Source: an uncultured Actinomycetes bacterium (GTDB lineage Bacteria; Actinomycetota; Actinomycetes; S36-B12; UBA5976). From it: a stretch of DNA of 25,885 nucleotides. Below, one piece after another: positions 6,732 through 14,372 of this stretch. The notes under the pieces are model-generated. The model did no database searches. It was not told where the DNA came from and saw only the letters and a program-made list of their open reading frames with translations. Position 1 is the stretch's first letter. Each line of letters begins with the position of its first letter. The stretch covers positions 1-25,885 of the forward strand of contig CAIYGJ010000204.1 of assembly GCA_903925705.1 (NCBI GenBank), written 5' to 3'. Made by a program: the position numbers and the translations under genes.

Positions 6732-7859
6732 TTACGGCTTAGAAATGCGGGATTTAACTTGATCGTGCGGCAGGGCGTAAGAAGTATTTCCATCGCGCCC
6801 AACCATTGTGGCGTTATTAACTAGCGCATTCAAGACTGACTCTTCAACGCCTTGGACCACAGCCGTGAAGAAGGCATCTAGATAATTCCATGGCACAAAA
6901 TCAAGGGACTTTAATTCAGCGTCATTTCGTTTCTGAGTCGGAAATCCACTTGAGAGTTCGCCTGGCTGCGCCGTCGATACCGCTAGGAAAATATCTCCGC
7001 TGAAATGTCCGCCGGCAGTTCCAGTCCTTGCTAGCCCAAGTGGAACTCTTCTGGCTAGTGCCCGGCATTGATCTGGAAGTAGCGGTGCGTTTGTCGCAAT
7101 TACAACAATTACTGAGCCTGCTCCGCCAGGGACTGTTCGAGATTTATCTTTTTCAAGCCAGGTTGATTCATCCATTGGATTTGGGACGTCTAAATCTGAC
7201 ATGTCTATACCCTGAATGCGCAATTCTCGGCGATCGCCAAAGTTGGCCTGCACAAATACACCTAAGACATATTCTTCGCCACCAAAATTTACGGTTCTGG
7301 AAGCCGTGCCATTTCCACCCTTGAATCCATAACAATTCATTCCGGTGCCACCACCGTGCGATCCTTCGCTTACTTGGCCGCCGGCTGCAGAATCAATCGC
7401 CAAAATTGTGTGCTCAGTTGTTACGTGAGCGCCATTGATGTCGTTTAAGTATCCGTCCCAAGTTTCTGCGACAACGGGCAATAGCCATTCCATAGCTGCC
7501 TCAGGAAAATTTTGTTTAACCCATTCGATTACCCCACGGTGAACACTTCCTACTGCGTGGGTATTTGTAATCATGATTGGCCCAGACAGGCCGCCGGTTT
7601 CATTTATCCAGTGCGATCCAGTCATTTCACCATTGCCATTTAGAGAATAGATTCCGGCGGGAATTGCACTTTGGGTATTCTTTTTTCCAACTGGCAAAAT
7701 CGCGGTTACTCCGGTTCGTACTGGTCCAGAGTCAGACACCAAGTCACCTTCGCCAGATATCAAAGTAACCATTCCAACTTCAAGTCCTGGCACATCTGTG
7801 ATTGCATTTAGCAATCCAGGATTGCCTTCGAAGTTGATTCCTAAATCGCGAGCTCTCAT
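6732..7859 (-). CDS. P1 family peptidase (S58, DmpA-like aminopeptidase)
   Basis: A 375-residue member of the DmpA/BapA family, Ntn-like enzymes that cleave themselves into two chains and then remove N-terminal residues from peptides or amides. The expected cleavage site is visible: GGAGSVIVVIATNAPL, with Gly248-Ser249, matching the family position where the new N-terminal serine is the nucleophile (Ser250 in DmpA). Other family stretches are NTHAVGSVHRGV, GSHGGGTGMNCYGFKGG and GLARTGTAGGHFSGDIF. The natural substrate is unknown. It lies ten bases after menD, with AAGGA in the gap, so it is cotranscribed with menaquinone genes. No menaquinone step is known to need such an enzyme. Confidence 0.9.
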   Translation of the reverse strand: MRARDLGINFEGNPGLLNAITDVPGLEVGMVTLISGEGDLVSDSGPVRTGVTAILPVGKKNTQSAIPAGIYSLNGNGEMTGSHWINETGGLSGPIMITNTHAVGSVHRGVIEWVKQNFPEAAMEWLLPVVAETWDGYLNDINGAHVTTEHTILAIDSAAGGQVSEGSHGGGTGMNCYGFKGGNGTASRTVNFGGEEYVLGVFVQANFGDRRELRIQGIDMSDLDVPNPMDESTWLEKDKSRTVPGGAGSVIVVIATNAPLLPDQCRALARRVPLGLARTGTAGGHFSGDIFLAVSTAQPGELSSGFPTQKRNDAELKSLDFVPWNYLDAFFTAVVQGVEESVLNALVNNATMVGRDGNTSYALPHDQVKSRISKP

Positions 7860-7869
7860 GATTTATTCC

Positions 7870-9516
7870 TTAACTGTTTCTCACTTGAGAGACAATCTGT
7901 TTAATCAAATCATTCTCGGCGCTGCGGTCCCCTGTCAGGCAAACAATAACTTTGATCCCTGGCGTTTTTTCAAAACTTTCTAGCGCGTAATTCAATTCAG
8001 TTTTCGAAGTCACTTGTTTCGCTGGTATGCCTATTGATTCAGCTATCACCCAAAGGTCTTTGCCATGCGGGGTGCCAAAAATCTTCTCGTAATGTTCTTT
8101 ATATTGATCTGCGCCTTGTTCTAGCTGACTAAAAATTCCACTGCCGTTGTTATCTAAAACCACAATCGTAAGATTTGGCTGGGCTTGGCCTTCACCTATA
8201 TTTAGGCCACCCAAATCGTGTAAAAATGCGATGTCGCCCATGAGTAAGACAGTTCGCTTACCCGTACCGAGGCCAACGCCAATTGCGGTTGAAATCAGTC
8301 CATCGATTCCATTCGCACCTCTGTTACCAAATACTCGCAAGCCATCTCGTGTTTCGGCATAGGCCTCAAGGTGACGAACTGGCCATGATGCAGCGACAAA
8401 CAATTGGTCATCTGCGCCAACTTGATTCCAAACAAACTGCGCAGCGCTTGGCCCAGTAAGTGTGTCAGGTGCTAACTCAGTTGCAATCACAGTAGTGGTC
8501 TTGCGATCCAGCGATTGCCATTGCTCGAGCCATCCAGGATCAACTTTGGTTTCGAGAATTGGCATGCAATCGAAAATTTCTTTTGCGCTTGAAACGGGAT
8601 TTGGTGAATCAGGTCCAGCGATTGAACTATGAATTGCTAGATGAGTTGGAACACTCTTAAGTAAACCGAGGACTGCGCGAGATAATCCAACCGTTCCGAG
8701 CGTGACAACAACATCAACTTCAGGCGACGTTCCGGATTGAAGCAAAACCACACCATGCGAAATTGAATTCTCAAACTTGTGGGCGTTAGCAGTTGGCTCC
8801 CAAATTATTGGCCAACCGATTTTTTGTGCGACTTTATTTAAGTCTTCGACTGCTTCAACATCTGCATTGTCACCGACTATAAAAATTCCTCGAGCTGAAA
8901 CTTCAACTTGCTTCTGATGACATTCAATTTGTGCAGGTGACTTCATACTTGGCATCTCTGGTTGCCAATTTAAGTTTTCAGCATCCGGCAGCAATGGCAG
9001 CTCGAACTGAACGTTAACTTGCACGGGACCTGGGCGCCCAGATACTGACGTATCGATTACCTTGTTAATGTCAGAAGCGTTAGTTAGTTCAGATGCCACG
9101 TCGATTGCAGACTTGACGAAAGTTCCAAACATTCCAAATTGATTTATAGTTTGGGGTGCGCTGTTTCCTCGAGCAGATTCTGGGCGGTCGGCACTTAAGA
9201 CAATGACCGGGACGGCGCTATGGAATGCCTCAACAATTGCCGGCATCAGGTTTGCAACTCCAGAGCCCGAAGTGACTACAACCGGAACTGGTTTCCTAGT
9301 TGCCTTGGCAATTCCTAAGGCTAGGAATCCAGCATCTCGCTCATCAATACGCACCTGGATCTTTACGAACCCAGCTTTTTCGGCCTGCGCAAATGCCCAC
9401 GATAACGGGGCGTTTCGGGAACCAGGTGCAATCACAACATGTTCGACGCCGGCATCTAGGCAGCTTTGAACAATTGCTCTAGCTGACACGGTTGATGTCA
9501 TTGCATTTGATGTCAT
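7870..9516 (-). CDS. menD: SEPHCHC synthase (2-oxoglutarate decarboxylase-type ThDP enzyme)
   Basis: MenD joins isochorismate with 2-oxoglutarate in a thiamine-diphosphate and Mg2+ dependent reaction, giving SEPHCHC. The 548-residue protein shows VVIAPGSRNAPLSWAF near the N-terminus, RIDERDAGFLALG with the ThDP-activating Glu59, VVTSGSGVANLMPA, and the C-terminal ThDP/Mg site GDIAFLHDLGGL ... VVLDNNGSGIF. The frame is open to 9600, but that extension lies inside menC. I use the ATG at 9514-9516, which overlaps the menC stop as ATGA and has GAGAGGCGG upstream. A second in-frame ATG at 9499-9501 is possible. It sits between menC and the S58 peptidase in a tight run. Confidence 0.94.
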   Translation of the reverse strand: MTSNAMTSTVSARAIVQSCLDAGVEHVVIAPGSRNAPLSWAFAQAEKAGFVKIQVRIDERDAGFLALGIAKATRKPVPVVVTSGSGVANLMPAIVEAFHSAVPVIVLSADRPESARGNSAPQTINQFGMFGTFVKSAIDVASELTNASDINKVIDTSVSGRPGPVQVNVQFELPLLPDAENLNWQPEMPSMKSPAQIECHQKQVEVSARGIFIVGDNADVEAVEDLNKVAQKIGWPIIWEPTANAHKFENSISHGVVLLQSGTSPEVDVVVTLGTVGLSRAVLGLLKSVPTHLAIHSSIAGPDSPNPVSSAKEIFDCMPILETKVDPGWLEQWQSLDRKTTTVIATELAPDTLTGPSAAQFVWNQVGADDQLFVAASWPVRHLEAYAETRDGLRVFGNRGANGIDGLISTAIGVGLGTGKRTVLLMGDIAFLHDLGGLNIGEGQAQPNLTIVVLDNNGSGIFSQLEQGADQYKEHYEKIFGTPHGKDLWVIAESIGIPAKQVTSKTELNYALESFEKTPGIKVIVCLTGDRSAENDLIKQIVSQVRNS

Positions 9517-10547
9517 TGTTCTACCGCCTCTCGCACGCTCTGGCTGACCAAGTCTTTGGCACCGCTTAGCCATGCTCGCACAATCCGCTCTTGCCACCAA
9601 AGGCGATCGTCTTCACTTACCTTTGCTGCTGATGTTGCAAGTAAATGAGCATCTGGGGTTGCTCTTCGTGCCGGCAATTCACCATTGACTGGCAAGGTAG
9701 TCGGAGTTACCAAGTCTTCTAAAAACAAGGTGCCGGTTCCTAGTCCACAAGCTCCGTATAACTGCGGAATGCTGGAAGCAAGCGCAATTCCACTCGACAG
9801 ACCAACGGATGTATCTAACGATCCACTCACAACCGCAGGTAATCCAATCTCGTTTATCAGATCAAGTGAGCTTTGCACGCCACCCAGCGGAATGGCTTTG
9901 ACTACCAAAATGTCCGCAGCCGATCGAATCTCGTCGACATCAACATTGGCTGCCATGCGCAAAGACTCATCGACTGCAATTTGGATTGGCTGGCTCCAGT
10001 TTTGCATTTTGTTTTTCAGTTCGATTAGCTCTGAAACTGTTGCGCATGGTTGCTCTACATAATCAAGGCCGCCGGCAGCCTGGTCAAGAATCTGGATAGC
10101 GTGAATTGCTTGATCGACACTCCATTGACCATTCACATCAATTCGAATCTTTCCTTCGATGCCTAATCGGCCCAAAGTGTCACGAACGGCTTTTACACGT
10201 AACTCATCACTTGCGTCCGAAACTTTTACCTTAAAAGTTGTCATCCCATAATTTTGAACGGCAGATTCAACAGCAAAAATAGTTTGTTCGATATCCAGCA
10301 TGGGAATTATGGAATTGACTGGGACTGAATTTCTCACTTTCGCGGGAAATGCTCCAAAAGCCGCTTCAAGTGCGCCGGCAAGCCATTTCGAACAGACTGC
10401 ATCGTCGTACTCAGGAAATGGCGCAAACTCACCCCAGCCAGCAGAACCACTTATTAATGCGCCAGTGCGCACTTGAGTATTGCGAAACTTTGCCGTTAAG
10501 TTCAACGCAAACGGAACCGATTGTTCCGCGATCTCAGCAATAGACAT
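9513..10547 (-). CDS. menC: o-Succinylbenzoate synthase
   Basis: MenC dehydrates SHCHC to o-succinylbenzoate and is an enolase-superfamily enzyme. All catalytic elements are visible in the 344-residue protein: TFKVKVSD with the Lys-x-Lys pair (Lys106, Lys108), metal ligands Asp137 (RIDVNGQW), Glu165 (YVEQP) and Asp193 (AVDESL), and the second lysine Lys217 (LVVKAIPLGG). Length fits the actinobacterial family. It follows menB by 18 bases and overlaps menD by four bases, so the order menB-menC-menD is one transcription unit. The start ATG at 10545-10547 is in the expected place, since the first residues lead straight into the N-terminal strand. Confidence 0.93.
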   Translation of the reverse strand: MSIAEIAEQSVPFALNLTAKFRNTQVRTGALISGSAGWGEFAPFPEYDDAVCSKWLAGALEAAFGAFPAKVRNSVPVNSIIPMLDIEQTIFAVESAVQNYGMTTFKVKVSDASDELRVKAVRDTLGRLGIEGKIRIDVNGQWSVDQAIHAIQILDQAAGGLDYVEQPCATVSELIELKNKMQNWSQPIQIAVDESLRMAANVDVDEIRSAADILVVKAIPLGGVQSSLDLINEIGLPAVVSGSLDTSVGLSSGIALASSIPQLYGACGLGTGTLFLEDLVTPTTLPVNGELPARRATPDAHLLATSAAKVSEDDRLWWQERIVRAWLSGAKDLVSQSVREAVEQ

Positions 10548-10565
10548 TTTTAGCGCTACGAAAAA

Positions 10566-11498
10566 CTATGGACGTTTTGGAAACTGCGTGAAATCAGGTC
10601 TGCGCTTTTCTTTGTAAGCGTTTCGACCTTCTTGAGCTTCCTCGCTCATGTAGAAAAGTAGCGTTGCATCGCCAGCGAGCTGTTGAATTCCAGCTAAGCC
10701 ATCATCAGCAGCATTGTGGCTTGCTTTGAGTAGGCGAAGTGAAAGTGGTGAAAGCCGAAGCATTTCACGACACCATTGCACAGTTTCAATTTCTAAATCT
10801 TGAATTGGTACAACTGAATTAACTAAGCCCCAGTCATATGCTTGCTCGGCGCCATATTGACGGCATAGGAACCAAATCTCGCGCGCTCGTTTTTGACCTA
10901 TGTGACGGGCAAGTAATCCTGAGCCGTATCCACCATCAAATGAACCTACGATCGGACCGGTTTGGCCGAAGCGAGCATTGTCAGCAGCGATCGAAAGGTC
11001 ACACACCACATGCAACACATGTCCACCACCGATTGAATAACCGGCAATCATCGCTACAACTGGTTTTGGAATTCTGCGAATTGCAATTTGTAAATCTAAA
11101 ACGTTTAGGCGACCCACACCTGCCTGAGCAACTGCATCATCACCGATGTAGCCATCATCGCCACGAATCATTTGGTCGCCGCCGCTGCAGAATGCCCAAT
11201 CTCCCTGGCCGGTCAGAATTACAACACCAACACTTGGATCATCCCGAACTACATCGAAGGCATGGATTAATTCCTGAACGGTCTGTGGTCGAAATGCGTT
11301 TCGCTTCTCTGGGCGGTTGATCGTGATTTTGGCGATGCCAGAATCTTCGCCAGTGGATCGCTCCAAAATTATGTCGGTGTAATCACCAGTTCGTACCCAG
11401 TCACAAGCTGTCGTAATAGAGGAATAACTTGGGTCTTTTTTGGCAGGACTGTCGTCTGCGACCACTGGTGGAAGTACATACTTTGTGCGGGTATCCAT
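10566..11498 (-). CDS. menB: 1,4-Dihydroxy-2-naphthoyl-CoA synthase
   Basis: MenB closes the naphthoquinol ring, turning o-succinylbenzoyl-CoA into DHNA-CoA. The 310-residue protein is a crotonase-fold enzyme with the oxyanion-hole stretches WAFCSGGDQ (about 101-109) and IAGYSIGGGH (151-160), the active-site loop GSFDGGYGSG with Asp188, and the C-terminal EGRNAYKEKRRPDF that contributes a conserved tyrosine. The N-terminus is longer than that of many crotonases, as is normal for MenB. It is first in the minus-strand men run. An AAGG lies six bases before the ATG, and the same bases form TAAGGT, a -10-like hexamer five bases upstream, so the start may be leaderless or led. It diverges from menE with only 53 bases between them. 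Confidence 0.95.
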   Translation of the reverse strand: MDTRTKYVLPPVVADDSPAKKDPSYSSITTACDWVRTGDYTDIILERSTGEDSGIAKITINRPEKRNAFRPQTVQELIHAFDVVRDDPSVGVVILTGQGDWAFCSGGDQMIRGDDGYIGDDAVAQAGVGRLNVLDLQIAIRRIPKPVVAMIAGYSIGGGHVLHVVCDLSIAADNARFGQTGPIVGSFDGGYGSGLLARHIGQKRAREIWFLCRQYGAEQAYDWGLVNSVVPIQDLEIETVQWCREMLRLSPLSLRLLKASHNAADDGLAGIQQLAGDATLLFYMSEEAQEGRNAYKEKRRPDFTQFPKRP

Positions 11499-11503
11499 AG
11501 CAA

Positions 11504-11509
11504 ACCTTA
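11504..11509 (-). promoter_or_regulatory. Possible -10 element for menB
   Basis: TAAGGT on the minus strand ends five bases before the menB ATG. It overlaps the AAGG that could act as a ribosome-binding site, so promoter and translation readings compete. It is 29 bases from the menE -10 candidate on the other strand. Confidence 0.3.
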
Positions 11510-11538
11510 GGAAAATCTTGAGGAATAGTTCTTCGCTC

Positions 11539-11544
11539 TAGGCT
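11539..11544 (+). promoter_or_regulatory. -10 element for a leaderless start (menE)
   Basis: TAGGCT ends seven bases before the ATG at 11552 and no Shine-Dalgarno sequence lies between. TTGAGG at 11518-11523 could be a -35, although its 15-base spacing is short. Confidence 0.45.
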
Positions 11545-11551
11545 AGTCTCG

Positions 11552-12853
11552 ATGACGCAATCTGACACATCCAGAAAAAGCCAGAATCCGCGGGTACTTA
11601 CTGCGGTAACGGTTCCGCCTGGCATGGGCGGAGTTCTGAAATTGGCCTCGGTTATCGGCCCGGCACTCGATGGCTCCGGCCCGGCAATTGCACCATTGGC
11701 TTCATCACCTGAATTTATTGTTTCCCAGACTCTTGAAGCCCTTCGCCCAGATGACCCAGCATTTCCGCTCGAATCCAATGACATTGCAATAGTGAGCGCA
11801 ACTTCGGGATCAACAGGAACTCCCAGAGGTGTGCTGCTTAGTCACCAAGCCTTGTCTGCATCTGCCACCGCCTTTGGAAATCGTTTCGGCACTAACAATC
11901 GCTGGGTAGTTTCAATGCCAGCTCATCGCATCGCTGGAATCATGGTTCTGGTTCGGTCTTGGTATCACAACAGCCCGTTTGAGATCGATCCAAGTGTTGG
12001 CGGCGCCCGAACTTTTGAAGCCGCCGCATTTGCAGCCACCACAATGCGCGCGGTGCGCGAGAGTAACTCGGATGGTCGGTCTTTGATGGTGTCGTTAGTC
12101 CCAACTCAGATTGCCCGACTACTTGAATCTGGCAGTGTTGGAATTGAAGCACTGCAGTCATATGACTTAGTACTAAGTGGAGCGGCCGCAACTCCGCAAC
12201 CGATGCTTAACAAAATGCGTGAATTAGGAATTAAAGTTTCAGTTTCCTATGGCATGACAGAAACTTGTGGCGGATGCGTATTCGATGGCCGTCCACTCGA
12301 TGGTGTGAATATTTCTTTAGGCACTAAAGATGACGTTGAACCTGGACGTGTGACAATTTCAGGAACTATTGCTGCAAGCGGTTATCGCTTACGCCCAGAC
12401 TTAGATGCGGTTAGCTTTATCTCGGGCCAAGTTCAAACTCATGATGTTGGAAAGCTTGATTCAAGTGGACTCTTACACATCTTGGGCAGACTAGACGATG
12501 TTGTAACTGTAGGTGGAGTCAACGTTGCATTGAGCGCGGTTGAATCCCTGATTCGACATCATCCGGCAATCGAAGATGTTGCTGTGATTGATTTACAAGA
12601 CGAGCTATGGGGCTCGATTCCAATTGCCTATGTTGTAACTAGAAATCATATTTCTGATACTTCAAGTTTGACATCCGAAATTCAATCTAGAATCAGTGAT
12701 CAAATCGGTAGGGCTGCCGTGCCTCGCACTGTGCAATTCGTTACATCGCTACCCATGCTGGATTCTGGAAAAATCGATCGGATAAGTTTGCGAATGCAGG
12801 CTGCTAACGACATGACGCAGAAACTGTTTCCACACCCAGGAACAAATCATTAA
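11552..12853 (+). CDS. menE: o-Succinylbenzoate-CoA ligase
   Basis: MenE activates o-succinylbenzoate with ATP and CoA. The 433-residue protein is an ANL-superfamily adenylate-forming enzyme: phosphate loop SATSGSTGTPRGVLLSH, SYGMTETCGG, the hinge GRLDDVVTVGGVNV, and the C-terminal PMLDSGKIDR with the adenylation lysine. It is longer than the mycobacterial form as I recall it (about 360 residues), with some extra polar sequence at both ends. The opening MTQSDTSRKSQNPRV is weakly conserved, so a later start cannot be fully excluded, but the TAGGCT hexamer seven bases upstream supports this ATG. menA follows eight bases downstream. Confidence 0.92.
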   Translation: MTQSDTSRKSQNPRVLTAVTVPPGMGGVLKLASVIGPALDGSGPAIAPLASSPEFIVSQTLEALRPDDPAFPLESNDIAIVSATSGSTGTPRGVLLSHQALSASATAFGNRFGTNNRWVVSMPAHRIAGIMVLVRSWYHNSPFEIDPSVGGARTFEAAAFAATTMRAVRESNSDGRSLMVSLVPTQIARLLESGSVGIEALQSYDLVLSGAAATPQPMLNKMRELGIKVSVSYGMTETCGGCVFDGRPLDGVNISLGTKDDVEPGRVTISGTIAASGYRLRPDLDAVSFISGQVQTHDVGKLDSSGLLHILGRLDDVVTVGGVNVALSAVESLIRHHPAIEDVAVIDLQDELWGSIPIAYVVTRNHISDTSSLTSEIQSRISDQIGRAAVPRTVQFVTSLPMLDSGKIDRISLRMQAANDMTQKLFPHPGTNH

Positions 12854-12861
12854 GGATTGCA

Positions 12862-13755
12862 ATGGCCACGCGTAACCAATGGATTGACGGCGCTCGACCC
12901 CGAACCTTGCCGGCTGCAGTGGCTCCCGTATTAGTAGGTACTTCAATTGCAGAATTTGAAGGATCGTTTCGACCTGTAATTGCGCTACTTGCACTCGTTG
13001 TCAGTTTGGCGCTTCAAATTGGCGTCAACTACGCAAATGATTACAGCGATGGTATCCGTGGCACAGATGAAGATCGAGTTGGACCGGTTCGCCTTGTTGG
13101 TCAAAAGTTAGCAACTCCGCAGGAAGTTAAACGTGCGGCCATCATCGCATTTGGATTTAGTGCCCTTGCCGGATTTGGCATGGTCTTGTTGAGTCACGTC
13201 TGGATATTGGTTCCAATCGGAATTGCCGCAATTGCCGCAGCCTGGTTTTACACCGGTGGTTCTAAGCCTTATGGATATGCCGGGTATGGCGAGCTATTCG
13301 TTTTTGTATTTTTTGGACTAGTCGCCGTTGCTGGCACGAGCGCTAGTCAAACTGGAAAAGTTACCGGATTGGCACTGCTCGGCGGAATTGCATGTGGCGC
13401 ACTTTCAACTGCAATTTTGGTTGCAAACAATTTGCGAGACATCCCTACTGACAAACTAACTGGCAAGCGAACTTTGGCAGTTAGATTAGGCGATGCAAAA
13501 ACTCGAGAACTTTATCGCGCCTGCATTTTGGTTGGATTTTTTATGCCACTTGCTATGAACTTCTCTGAGAGTGGTCCCGAGAGCGCATTTATCGGATTAT
13601 TTGCGATCTTAAGTGCCCGGCGACCCCTGCAAGCTGTGCGTAACGGGGCAACTGGTCCTGATCTAATTCCAGTCCTCGGTGATACTGCCAGGGTGCTTTT
13701 GCTTTTTGCTGGCATGCTTTCCGTTGCAATCTGGTTATCACCAAACGGAATGTAA
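12862..13755 (+). CDS. menA: 1,4-Dihydroxy-2-naphthoate polyprenyltransferase
   Basis: MenA attaches the polyprenyl tail to DHNA in the membrane, giving demethylmenaquinone. The 297-residue UbiA-superfamily protein has about eight hydrophobic helices and both Asp-rich prenyl diphosphate/Mg motifs: VNYANDYSDGIRGTDED (Asn59, Asp60, Asp63) and NNLRDIPTDKLTGKRTLA (Asn190, Asp193, Asp197, Lys202). The N-terminal WIDGARPRTLPAAVAPV is typical of MenA. The ribosome-binding site AAGGA overlaps the menE stop region, so menE and menA are one operon. An inverted repeat begins at the base after its stop codon. Confidence 0.95.
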   Translation: MATRNQWIDGARPRTLPAAVAPVLVGTSIAEFEGSFRPVIALLALVVSLALQIGVNYANDYSDGIRGTDEDRVGPVRLVGQKLATPQEVKRAAIIAFGFSALAGFGMVLLSHVWILVPIGIAAIAAAWFYTGGSKPYGYAGYGELFVFVFFGLVAVAGTSASQTGKVTGLALLGGIACGALSTAILVANNLRDIPTDKLTGKRTLAVRLGDAKTRELYRACILVGFFMPLAMNFSESGPESAFIGLFAILSARRPLQAVRNGATGPDLIPVLGDTARVLLLFAGMLSVAIWLSPNGM

Positions 13756-13800
13756 AACTACTCGTCATTATTCTCTGGACGAGTAGTTGCCCTACTCGTC
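13756..13800. terminator. Three-armed hairpin region between convergent menA and the DUF4229 gene
   Basis: An 11-bp perfect stem (AACTACTCGTC at 13756-13766 with its complement at 13778-13788, 11-base loop) starts right after the menA stop. A third arm, CTACTCGTC at 13792-13800, can pair instead with 13778-13786 across the 5-base loop TTGCC. The third arm encodes the last codons of the minus-strand gene (Asp-Glu-stop). On the minus strand the outer stem ends in TTTT, as in a short intrinsic terminator; on the plus strand no U-run follows. Confidence 0.6.
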
Positions 13801-14037
13801 AAAGTCCTCTTTGCGAGTGTTGGCATCTAATTTTTGGTTGATACGAGAAAAGTATCCCGAAACTCGACCGCCGAGTGCAGAGCGCTGGTTATTTAGAAGC
13901 ACTAGGGATAGAAGTCCCGAGCCCAGGAAGCCCAAAATTATTAATAGCGGCCCACGAAGGCCAAACACATAACCGATGCCCAAAGTTAGAGCTAGTAATC
14001 CGAGTCGGGACAGCGTGTAAGTAATAAATGGATTCAC
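13792..14037 (-). CDS. DUF4229 family small membrane protein
   Basis: An 81-residue protein with two membrane helices (about 7-27 and 28-48) followed by a short cytosolic tail, LNNQRSALGGRVSGYFSRINQK and an acidic end. The opening YTLSRLGLLALTLGIGYV and the NNQRSAL after helix two match the actinobacterial DUF4229 family, whose function is unknown. The start is GTG at 14035-14037. TAAACT lies six bases upstream with no ribosome-binding site, suggesting a leaderless message. It converges on menA with a hairpin between them and diverges from the PLDc_N gene. As I recall, the family often sits near menA/menE and the cytochrome c biogenesis genes in actinobacteria, as here. Confidence 0.82.
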   Translation of the reverse strand: MNPFITYTLSRLGLLALTLGIGYVFGLRGPLLIILGFLGSGLLSLVLLNNQRSALGGRVSGYFSRINQKLDANTRKEDFDE

Positions 14038-14043
14038 CTCATT

Positions 14044-14049
14044 AGTTTA
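14044..14049 (-). promoter_or_regulatory. -10 element for a leaderless start (DUF4229 gene)
   Basis: TAAACT on the minus strand ends six bases before the GTG at 14037. It lies 30 bases from the oppositely oriented -10 candidate of the PLDc_N gene, so the 54-base gap holds two divergent promoters. Confidence 0.45.
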
Positions 14050-14079
14050 CGTCTGTTCGCAAACCTTTGAATTCTGACT

Positions 14080-14085
14080 TACGAT
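14080..14085 (+). promoter_or_regulatory. -10 element for a leaderless start (PLDc_N gene)
   Basis: TACGAT ends six bases before the ATG at 14092. There is no Shine-Dalgarno sequence. TTCGCA at 14056-14061 is a weak -35 at 18 bases. Confidence 0.48.
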
Positions 14086-14091
14086 CTAAGT

Positions 14092-14349
14092 ATGCCTCGC
14101 TTTGTATTAACGGTTCTAGTGATCGGGCTGTCGGTCTATGCCCTAGCGGATTGCCTACAGACACCTAATCCAAAAGCGCTACCAAAATTTGTCTGGGTTG
14201 CCATTATCGTTTTCGTGCCAGTAGTTGGTCCGTTGTTATGGATTTTGTTTGGTCGAACAAATGGCCGCGGCTGGGGTCGCGGCGATGATGACGTTTTTGC
14301 TCCAGATGATGATCCAAGTTTCTTGCGGGATCTTTCCCCGAAGCGCTAG
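14092..14349 (+). CDS. PLD nuclease N-terminal domain (PLDc_N) small membrane protein
   Basis: An 85-residue protein with two hydrophobic helices (about 3-20 and 33-54), joined by ADCLQTPNPKALPKFVW and ending WILFGRTNGRGWGRG before an acidic tail. The proline-rich loop between the helices and the GPLLWILFGR at the end of helix two are the PLDc_N signature. This domain is named for its place in front of some phospholipase-D-type enzymes, but here it stands alone, as is usual for such small actinobacterial proteins; its role is unknown. Transcription appears leaderless. It converges on ccsB with a 23-base gap that shows no terminator. Confidence 0.85.
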   Translation: MPRFVLTVLVIGLSVYALADCLQTPNPKALPKFVWVAIIVFVPVVGPLLWILFGRTNGRGWGRGDDDVFAPDDDPSFLRDLSPKR

Positions 14350-14372
14350 CTAGTTGCTACAGGTGCAATCTT

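Noticed and set aside
9517..9600. Longer menD start at 9600
   Set aside because: It lies within menC coding sequence in another frame; the ATGA overlap at 9513-9516 with a good ribosome-binding site is far more likely.
10838..11320. Plus-strand ORF of 160 codons opposite menB
   Set aside because: Shadow frame rich in His, Arg and Leu; menB on the other strand has all expected motifs.
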